NCBI GenBank assembly: GCA_016199545.1
Contig: JACQGN010000087.1
Location: 1-46,280, forward strand
Direction of reading: 5' to 3'
DNA: 46,280 nt
Source of the DNA: Betaproteobacteria bacterium
GTDB taxonomy: Bacteria > Pseudomonadota > Gammaproteobacteria > Burkholderiales > SG8-41
Part shown: piece by piece, positions 1-7,300 of the stretch
Numbering within the stretch: position 1 is the stretch's first letter
How the letters are laid out: each line of letters opens with the position of its first letter
Position numbers and translations under genes: made by a program
Notes under the pieces: generated by a model
Database searches by the model: none
Told to the model about the DNA's origin: nothing
The model's input: only the letters and a program-made list of their open reading frames with translations

Positions 1-74
1 GACGAACAACGCACTACGTATTTGCATCACGTCACCGAGAAGGTGGCGCACCGCAGTAGAACATTTATATGATT

Positions 75-117
75 TTTCCGTGTCTTTCCGTGTGCTTCCG
101 TGGCCAACTGCGGTTTT
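75..117. repeat. Fragment of dispersed 'ttccgtgt' repeat
   Basis: Three near-copies of the 8-9 base unit ttccgtgtc/ttccgtgtg/ttccgtggc follow one another here. From general knowledge, short runs of this kind recur between genes in many betaproteobacterial chromosomes. I cannot count copies from one window. No gene is visible in the first 150 bases. The repeat lies just downstream of the minus-strand tRNA and could affect the 3' end of its transcript. Confidence 0.4.
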
Positions 118-152
118 TCGGGTGACTTGCCTCACGCCCGCCTGGATGCTGG

Positions 153-228
153 TGGTGCCGCTGGTCCGACTCGAACGGACGACCTGACGCTTACGAAGCG
201 CCTGCTCTACCAGCTGAGCTACAGCGGC
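153..228 (-). tRNA. tRNA-Thr (anticodon CGT)
   Basis: The minus strand folds into a standard 76-base cloverleaf with the CCA end encoded. The acceptor stem GCCGCTG pairs with CAGCGGC, followed by the discriminator A and CCA. The D arm (GCTC...GAGC) and the T arm with GTTCGAGTC are present. The anticodon stem closes a loop TTCGTAA, giving anticodon CGT, which reads the threonine codon ACG. It stands alone, with no other tRNA nearby. Confidence 0.95.
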
Positions 229-316
229 GGATCCGGGTTTCAGTGGGGATTGCAGGCGCGTATCTTACCACCGCACGGACACCACCCGCGCTGCGGCAAC
301 GTCCGCTTGCCGCGGG

Positions 317-739
317 TTACCGCAGACGCGAACGCACGCGCACGATCACGTCGACACCCTCGGTCACCACACCGGCCGGCAGTTGCGGCAGGCCTGAAAT
401 CGTGACCTCCGAGGCATCGATGTCGGTCAATTCTCCAGTATCGGCGTCGTACAGATGGTAGTGGGGTTCGGTGTTCGGATCGTAGAACACTTTGTTCGGA
501 TCGACGATGACCTCGCGGATCAACTGCTTTTCCAGGAACAGGTTGAGCGTGTTGTAGACGGTCGCCTTCGAGGTCTCCGAATGCCGGCCGTTCACCCGCG
601 CCATGATCTGATCGGCCGAGAGATGGGCGCCGTGCCCGAACAGGGCATAGGCGATCTCGATGCGCTGGTGCGTCGGATTGACGTCGTGGCGGCGCAACAT
701 CGCAATCAAACTCTCCCGGGTGTGCTGAATGCGGTTCAT
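317..739 (-). CDS. Fur-superfamily metal- or peroxide-responsive regulator (Irr/PerR-like)
   Basis: A 140-residue cytoplasmic DNA-binding repressor of the Fur family. The N-terminal winged helix shows the family pattern PTHQRIEIAYALF followed by SKATVYNTLNLF. The C-terminal dimerisation and metal domain holds PHYHLYDADTGELTDID. There are no cysteines, so the structural CxxC zinc site of classical Fur is missing. The His-x-His plus acidic pattern is closer to the Irr and PerR branches, which sense haem, iron or peroxide. The ATG at 739 was preferred to an in-frame TTG at 748. The gene is transcribed away from the pilin operon. The family call is firm; the ligand is inference. Confidence 0.88.
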   Translation of the reverse strand: MNRIQHTRESLIAMLRRHDVNPTHQRIEIAYALFGHGAHLSADQIMARVNGRHSETSKATVYNTLNLFLEKQLIREVIVDPNKVFYDPNTEPHYHLYDADTGELTDIDASEVTISGLPQLPAGVVTEGVDVIVRVRSRLR

Positions 740-1020
740 GGGATGCAAGTGTAATGCAACGGTTGGACTGTGTCTAACTCCTCTTCAGTCAATGGGTTAG
801 CGCGGGCGTGGCACAACACACCACTTGATGTGCGGCACGCGCTGCGTGCAAGCGCTCGGGCTGGTCGCCGGGTGCTAGAATCAAATTGCATTTCAGATGG
901 CGGGAGACGCTTTCCACGGCAAGACTGCCGCTCGTTCCGGTTTTTCGCGCGCTTATCGGCGGGTTTTGCCTGTTGACGCACTCCCCCACTACCATTCCAC
1001 CGTCAAAAAGGAACCAGGGC
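740..1020. other. Divergent intergenic region between the Fur-like gene and the pilin operon
   Basis: About 280 bases with no convincing gene. A -10-like TAGAAT lies at 876-881 on the plus strand, but I see no good -35 element at 16-18 bases before it. No sigma-54 GG-N10-GC element with a good match was found. The short reading frames here are not supported by a ribosome binding site or by any recognisable protein. Confidence 0.4.
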
Positions 1021-1455
1021 ATGACCCCGTCAAGCAAAGCGTTGTGGAGTTCACCCGTGCGAGCGGCCGGCTTCACGTTGCTCGAGTTGATGATCGTCGT
1101 CGTCATCGTCGCGATATTGGCGGCTGTCGGCATCCCTTCATACCGCGAATACATCATCCGCGGGAACCGTTCGGGCGCCCAGCAGTTCATGCTGTCGATC
1201 GCCAGCCGTCAGGAGCAGTTCCGGCTCGATGCAAGGAGCTATGCGGACTCGATCACCGCCAGCACCGGACTCGGTCTGACCGAGCCACCGGAGCTCGGGA
1301 CGCGATACACCTTTTCCATGGCCAACGACGCGGCCTTCCCCAACGCTACGACCTACGTCATCACCGCCACTGCCATCGGGCCGCAGGCGAGCGACGGCAA
1401 TCTGACCCTCGACAACCTGGGCACCAAGGCGCCGGCTGACAAGTGGAAGAAGTAG
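1021..1455 (+). CDS. pilE: Type IV pilin PilE-like (major or minor pilin)
   Basis: A 144-residue type IV prepilin. A short basic leader ends in Ala-Ala-Gly, followed by the prepilin peptidase signature FTLLELMIVVVIVAIL. Cleavage between Gly and Phe and N-methylation of Phe1 are expected, and Glu5 is present. The hydrophobic alpha1 helix runs into GIPSYREYIIRGNRS, the sequence seen in PilE proteins that sit with the minor pilins. The ATG at 1021 follows an AAGGAACC ribosome site. An upstream in-frame extension is rejected because it would bury the leader peptide. It is the first gene of a tight pilus operon, and probably helps prime pilus assembly. It could be a minor rather than the major pilin. 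Confidence 0.9.
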   Translation: MTPSSKALWSSPVRAAGFTLLELMIVVVIVAILAAVGIPSYREYIIRGNRSGAQQFMLSIASRQEQFRLDARSYADSITASTGLGLTEPPELGTRYTFSMANDAAFPNATTYVITATAIGPQASDGNLTLDNLGTKAPADKWKK

Positions 1456-1467
1456 CGGAGGCCGCCC

Positions 1468-2025
1468 ATGACACTTCTCATCTCCATGTATCCGGCCCGG
1501 CGCCCGCCAGCGGGGCTGCAGTCATGCCGGGCGCAGGGCTTCACCATCATCGAACTGTTGATCACGGTGGCGATACTCGTAATACTCATCGGTCTGGCTG
1601 CGCCTTCATTGGGCAACCTCGTGCGGGACCAGCGCGTCAAGACCGCGGTGGGCGACGTGTACGCGGCGTTGGCCTTCGCGCGCAGCGAAGCGATCAAGCG
1701 CAATACCACGGTCAATGTTGTCTCCCCTGCCTCTGACTGGGCCGGCGGCTGGGAGGTCAGAGCGGGTGCCACGGTACTGAATCGTCAGGATGCATTGGGC
1801 GGCATCAACATCGACGCCAAGGACCAAATCACCGATGCCGCCATTACTACTGTTTCGTACCTGGGTGATGGGCGCTTGTCGACGGCATCCGGGCGGCCCA
1901 CCTTCAATCTCAAGTCATCTGAATCGGGCGCCACGACCACAGCGCGCTGCGTGAGGCTGGATCTGAGCGGCCGCCCCAATGTGAAGGTCGATACCAACAA
2001 TAACCCCGCTGACGGGTGCCAGTAG
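1468..2025 (+). CDS. fimT: Type IV pilus minor pilin FimT/FimU (GspH-like)
   Basis: A 185-residue prepilin with the cleavage motif QG/FTIIELLITVAILVIL about 24 residues in, then a GspH/FimT-type beta domain starting near LVRDQRVKTAVGDVYAALAFARSEAIKRN. That last segment (AFARSEA-KRN) is a hallmark of the FimT/GspH family. Minor pilins of this type form the initiating tip complex. FimT proteins in other bacteria also bind DNA during uptake, which I only infer here. The start ATG follows a CGGAGG site, 12 bases after pilE stops. It ends just ahead of pilV. Confidence 0.9.
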   Translation: MTLLISMYPARRPPAGLQSCRAQGFTIIELLITVAILVILIGLAAPSLGNLVRDQRVKTAVGDVYAALAFARSEAIKRNTTVNVVSPASDWAGGWEVRAGATVLNRQDALGGINIDAKDQITDAAITTVSYLGDGRLSTASGRPTFNLKSSESGATTTARCVRLDLSGRPNVKVDTNNNPADGCQ

Positions 2026-2030
2026 CCCTT

Positions 2031-2696
2031 ATGCAAATCACTTGCGAATCGAATATGGCCTGCTCAAACATTACACAGTCACGGCACGCGGGCTTCACCA
2101 TGATCGAAGTGCTGATCTCGCTGCTCATCATCGTGCTCGGCCTGCTCGGCCTCGCGGGCCTGCAGACACGCATGCAGCAGGCCGAGTTCGACTCGTACCA
2201 GCGGGTACAGGCCCTGATTCTGCTTTACGACATCGTTGACCAGATCGGCGTCAATCGCGAAACGGCATCGTGTTTTCGGTTTACGACCGACACCGCCATC
2301 GGCGCTCCGTTCCTGGGAACGGGATCAGGCGGGGCGCCTGCTTGTGGTGCGAGCGGGGTCGCCGCCGTCAACGCGATGGCCGTCGCGGCGATGACCGAAT
2401 GGAATAATGCGCTGCAGGGGGCGGCGGAAACCAAGGGTGGCGCGTCGGTGGGCGCGATCGTGGGCGCGCGTGGCTGCGTAAGTTACGACGCGACGACTGA
2501 GTTGCTCGATGGCGCCGGCGCAGTCATGAGCGGCACGGGCATCTACACGGTTGCGGTCGCCTGGCAGGGAACCAGCTCCACCATCGCACCGACCGCGAGT
2601 TGCGGCAAAGGGCTGTATCCGCCCGCGCCGGCTGCTGCGGACGAAACCATACGGCGCGCGGTATCGACCACCTTTCGCCTGGCCAGACTCGACTGA
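2031..2696 (+). CDS. pilV: Type IV pilus minor pilin PilV
   Basis: A 221-residue prepilin with the motif AG/FTMIEVLISLLIIVLGLLGLAGLQ, a typical PilV start, followed by TRMQQAEFDSYQRVQALIL. PilV sits with FimT, PilW and PilX in the priming complex at the pilus tip. An in-frame GTG at 2016 overlaps the fimT stop and a later ATG at 2055 is also possible, so the exact start is uncertain. The leader length fits either ATG. The C-terminal half is rich in Gly and Ala, as is common for this poorly conserved family. Confidence 0.88.
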   Translation: MQITCESNMACSNITQSRHAGFTMIEVLISLLIIVLGLLGLAGLQTRMQQAEFDSYQRVQALILLYDIVDQIGVNRETASCFRFTTDTAIGAPFLGTGSGGAPACGASGVAAVNAMAVAAMTEWNNALQGAAETKGGASVGAIVGARGCVSYDATTELLDGAGAVMSGTGIYTVAVAWQGTSSTIAPTASCGKGLYPPAPAAADETIRRAVSTTFRLARLD

Positions 2697-2710
2697 CAGG
2701 TCACGTCATC

Positions 2711-3826
2711 ATGAAAAGACAACGCGCGCGCGCGGGCCTGAACCGGGAATCCGGCCTGTCATTGGTGGAACTGCTGATCGCGATGACCATCGGGCTGCTG
2801 CTGTTGGCCGGCCTGACGCTGATTTTCGTCAATTCGAGCGAAGCCAACCGCGAACTCCAGAAGACCGCCCAGCAGATTGAGAATGGCCGCTACGCGGCGG
2901 ATATCATCGCTCAGGACCTGAAGCTCGCCGGCTATTACGGGCACCAGCACGAGAGCCTGCCTGCGCCGGCGGCGTTGCCCGACCCTTGCGACACGAACAC
3001 GGCCAAGCTCCAGGAGGCGCTCGCGTATCCGGTGCAGGGATACCGCGCGGCAAATCTTACCTCGGCTCCCGACATCTCGACCACAACCTGCGGCGCTGCA
3101 TTGCTGACAGCGGCGAATCTGAAGGCCGGTTCGGACATCCTGGTGGTGCGGCGCGCGCACACCGTCCCGATCTCGACGGCCGCGGGCTCGGCGGTTGCGA
3201 ACGAGGTGTATATCCAGTCCACCGGCACGCAGGTGGAGGTTCAGGTGGGAAGCGCTGCGAAGGTCCTCAACGGCAAGGCGAGCGGCGGAGCGTCGAGCTG
3301 GTGGGTCAACAGCGGCACGCCCCCGACGATACCCGCGCCGATACGCAAGCTTCACACCCACGTCTATTTTGTGGCGCCATGCAGCGCCGGCGGTGGCGCC
3401 GGTGGCGTATGCCAGGCGGGCGACGACACGATACCGACGCTCAAGCGGCTCGAATTGGGCGTGGGCCCAGCGATGACCATCGTACCGCTGGTCGAAGGCA
3501 TCGAGCATCTCAAGATCGAATACGGGGTCGATAACTCGCCGGCGACCGTGAATCCAGCGACGGGGCTGGCGGGTGACGCCTCGGTCGACAGTTACGCCAC
3601 GACACCCGCCGATTGGGCGCAGGTGATCGCAGCGAAGGTTTATATCCTGGCGCGCAACACCCTGCCGACGACCGGGTACGTCGATGACAAGACCTACCTC
3701 GTCGGGACCGCGCCCGGGGTTGCCGGCACGAACCTCGTGGCCGCCCCCAACGATAACTTCCGCCGCCACGTCTTTTCCGCGGCGGTACGCCTGATCAACG
3801 CTGCCGGAAGACGGGAAATTCCATGA
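2711..3826 (+). CDS. pilW: Type IV pilus minor pilin PilW
   Basis: A 371-residue prepilin, within the usual PilW size range. The leader ends in SG, followed by LSLVELLIAMTIGLLLLAGL with the conserved Glu5. The segment after it (NRELQKTAQQIENGRYAADI, then LKLAGYYGHQ) is the characteristic PilW sequence. The C-terminus ends in FSAAVRLIN, again family-typical. The chosen ATG lies 14 bases after pilV. Its last codons overlap the pilX start as ATGA, which implies coupled translation. It acts with PilV, PilX and PilY1 at the pilus base or tip. Confidence 0.92.
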   Translation: MKRQRARAGLNRESGLSLVELLIAMTIGLLLLAGLTLIFVNSSEANRELQKTAQQIENGRYAADIIAQDLKLAGYYGHQHESLPAPAALPDPCDTNTAKLQEALAYPVQGYRAANLTSAPDISTTTCGAALLTAANLKAGSDILVVRRAHTVPISTAAGSAVANEVYIQSTGTQVEVQVGSAAKVLNGKASGGASSWWVNSGTPPTIPAPIRKLHTHVYFVAPCSAGGGAGGVCQAGDDTIPTLKRLELGVGPAMTIVPLVEGIEHLKIEYGVDNSPATVNPATGLAGDASVDSYATTPADWAQVIAAKVYILARNTLPTTGYVDDKTYLVGTAPGVAGTNLVAAPNDNFRRHVFSAAVRLINAAGRREIP

Positions 3827-4317
3827 GACACCTGAATTCGAGCTTGGGCTTGCAGCGCGGCGCAACGCTGCTGGTGAGCCTCATCATGCTGGTCGTGCTG
3901 ACGCTGTTCGCGGTCGCCGGCTTCAACCTGTCGAGCGTCAATCTCAAGATCGCCGGCAACTTCCAGCAGCAGCGCCTGCTGGAAGCGGTCGCGCAACAGG
4001 AGATCGAGCAGATCATCAGCACATCCACTGCTTTCAGAAACGACGTGCTCCCCGCGAACCAGACCCTCTGCGCGAACGGCTCGCTCGGCTGTGCCAGCGG
4101 CTACAACGCCGGTGGCTACAACGTCATCGTCAGCGCTCCCAAGTGCAATTACTGGGGAACGGCAAAAGGCTATACCAAGAAGATCGGCGAGTTGACGCCC
4201 GAAGACACGGACTGGGAGTTGCGGGCCGCCTCCACCGATGCGCTGACCGGCGCACAGGCCACGGTCGCCCAGGGCGTGAGAATGCGCCTGCTTGCGGGCA
4301 ACTGCCCGCCACAGTGA
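3823..4317 (+). CDS. pilX: Type IV pilus assembly protein PilX
   Basis: A 164-residue protein with one N-terminal hydrophobic helix in the pattern GATLLVSLIMLVVLTLFAVAGF, then SSVNLKIAGNFQQQRLLEAVAQQEIE. PilX proteins keep the pilin-like helix but often lack the Glu5 of other pilins, as here. PilX partners with PilY1, the next gene. The start overlaps the pilW stop (ATGA). Four cysteines in the C-terminal half may form disulfides after export. Confidence 0.9.
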   Translation: MRHLNSSLGLQRGATLLVSLIMLVVLTLFAVAGFNLSSVNLKIAGNFQQQRLLEAVAQQEIEQIISTSTAFRNDVLPANQTLCANGSLGCASGYNAGGYNVIVSAPKCNYWGTAKGYTKKIGELTPEDTDWELRAASTDALTGAQATVAQGVRMRLLAGNCPPQ

Positions 4318-4339
4318 GTTGACCTACCGGAGCTGAATC

Positions 4340-7300
4340 ATGAGGACGATCAAGAAATTCCTGTGTGCCTTGCTGGCGGGGTTGCTGGCGTTCACGCCGC
4401 CCGTGGCCTATCCGGCCTTCGACCCGGTGAACGACGACACGGACATCTTTCTCGCCAACCCGAATGTCCCGGCACAGCTGCCGAACATTCTGATCATCCT
4501 CGACAATACGGCGAACTGGAATTCGAAGTTTGCGAACGAAAAGACCGCTCTGGTCCAAACCGTCGGCGCGCTCGACAACCGCTTCAACGTCGGCCTGATG
4601 ATGATGCCGGAAACCGGCGTCGGCCTAGGAAATGACAACACCGACGGCGGCTACGTGCGCTTTGCCATGCGGCAGATGCAGGGCCTGGCGCAGGCCAGGC
4701 TCATATCGATCGTGAATGGACTGGACATCCTGGGCGACCGCGGCAACAACGCGACGCACGGGGCGGCGCTGTACGAAGCCTATCTCTACTTCAAGGGCCT
4801 GCCGGCGGCAGCCGGGGATGGCAAGGTGAAGTCGGACCACGTCGGCAATGTCCACCCCCCGTACAATATTGTGGGCCTGGGCAACAACGCATTGCCCGGA
4901 CCGCGCGGGGGAGAATCCGACCCCAGCAAGTTGCAGCCCACGGACAACGGCGCCTATACCTCGCCCATCAGCGACGGCTGCCAGAAGAACGTCATCATCC
5001 TCATCAGCAACGGCCCCGCCGACCAGAACCAGACCGAGATTGGCGAGATGGAAACGCGTCTCGCCGGGTTGACCGGCCAGACGCCGCCAGCCGTTCTTGC
5101 CCTTAAGTCGGGCGCGCCGACCGGACGCCAGGGCAACTGGTCGGACGAGATGGCGAAGTTCATGTTCCAACACGACTTCGACGGCAATCCCAACAACGGC
5201 GTCAATCAAAACGTGATCACCTACGTGGTCGAGGTCGACAAGGGTACGACAGGACTGGGCCCCGACTGGTCCGCACTAATGGAGAGCACTGCCGTCAATG
5301 GCGGCGGAAAATACTTCGATGTTCAGAACGATCCGGCCGCGATTGCGAAGACGCTGCTGGATATCTTCAATGAAGTGCAGGCGGTGAACAGCGTGTTTGC
5401 CGCGACCACGCTGCCGGTGTCGGTCAACGTGCGCGGCACCAACCTGAACCAGGTGTACGTCGGCGTGTTCCGTCCGGACGCCAAGAAAGCCCCGCGCTGG
5501 CTCGGCAATCTCAAGATGTACCAGCTTGGGCTTACCGCCGGCCAGGTAGTGCTCAAGGATGCCGACGACATCGATGCGGAGAACCCCAATACCGGCTTCA
5601 TCAACAGCACCGCCCGCAGTTTCTGGACTGCCAACTCCAGTTTCTGGAGCTTCGTCGTCACTAAGGAAAATCCCAATGGCGCGGGCGGCGCGAGCGACCG
5701 TGCGGACGGCGATCTGGTCGAGAAAGGCGCGGCGGCCCAGCAAGTACGCACTTTCACCTATCCCAACCCCGCGATTTCGCAGACGGGACGGACGTCGCGC
5801 AACGTCTATACCTGCACCGACGGCGGAAGCTTTACCGAGCAGTGCACGGCCGGCGTCGCTGGCGCCGCGGGAAGCCAGTTGTCGTTGATGCCTTTTACGG
5901 AAAGCAATACGGATATCACCACTGCGCTGCTCGATCTCGGCACGCGGCTCATCTCTTCGCTCACCGGTTTCGTGGGCCAGGATTTGACGACCCTGACTGA
6001 CCGGCAGTCGGTCACGCTGAACAATTCCGGTGCTTCGGTGCCAGTGGCGTCGCTGTCGAACGGCGGCACGACGCGCACCATCACCAGCCTCACGACGGCG
6101 GATACCGTGACGGTCACCAACCTGGATGCGTCCCAGGTGGCGTCCCAGGTGGCGACCATCACCAACATCCAAAAACCCCCCGGCAACCCGTTTATCGTGA
6201 CCGTCAGCGCGGCCACGCCGCTATCGGGCCTGAGCGCTTATGTCGCCGGCGCGAGCGTGTCGATCTCCGGCAACAGTAATAGCGCTTTCAACACGACCTT
6301 CACCATTGGCACGGTCAATACGGGGGCGAATACGTTTACGTTGGCTAATCCACCGAACGGCAACCCCAGCGGAACCGGGGGGTCGGGCGTGGTGATCAGC
6401 GGCACGATCCCCGGATCCACGGCGCGCGCGACGGCGCCAGGACACTCCTTTGCGGACAACCAGACGGTCACCATCGCAGGAGCTGCCGAGGCTGTCTTCA
6501 ACAATACTTTCACCATCGTTACGGCCGATCCGGTCGCCGGCACCTTCACCTTCAACCTGTTGGGATCAGACACGGGATCGGTAGCGACCACCAGCACCAC
6601 CATCACCGCGTCGGCCAACACCACGACCGCGCGCGCGACCTATTCCGGGGCGAGTCTCGTCCCCGTGCCCCCTGCCGTGACGGCGGATGTATTCATCAGC
6701 GGCGCAAACCCGGCCGAATACAACACGCAGAGCGCCGTGGTTCCGACGACCATTTCCAATATCACGTTCGATGGCGTCACCAGCACCGGCACGTTCCGGT
6801 ATGCCGTCGCCAAGCCGCTCACGGTGAATACCGGGAGTCCCGTCTACGCGGTCTCGGGCGCAAGCACCACGGTCAACGTCGTGACGGCAGCGGCCCATGG
6901 ACTATCCGATGGCGGCACCGTGAACATCTCGGGCTCGGACGTACCCGGCTACAACGGGACGTTTACGATTTCCTGCGGCAGCTGCGTCGCCGGGGACTTG
7001 AGCACGACATTCAGTTATACGACGGCCTCGCCCCAGCCGGCCAACAACAGTCTCACCGTGACGGCCGGGACGAGCTTCTCCCCCGACGTCATCGCCACGG
7101 CGCCCAAGCATGGGTTCAGCGCCGGCCAGAGCGTGATCATCGACGGCGAGGTCAATCATCGTGGCACGGTAACCATCAGCACGAGAACTGACGACCAGTT
7201 CACGTACCCCAGCCCTTCAAATACTGCGCCGACCGGCGCCTACACGGTGCGGCCCGTCACACCCCGGGCGATCGCCACGATCAGCACGGGACATGGATAT

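Noticed and set aside
823-845. TGGCAC sequence upstream of pilE as a sigma-54 promoter
   Set aside because: The invariant GC is not 10 bases after the GG, so the -12 element is missing.
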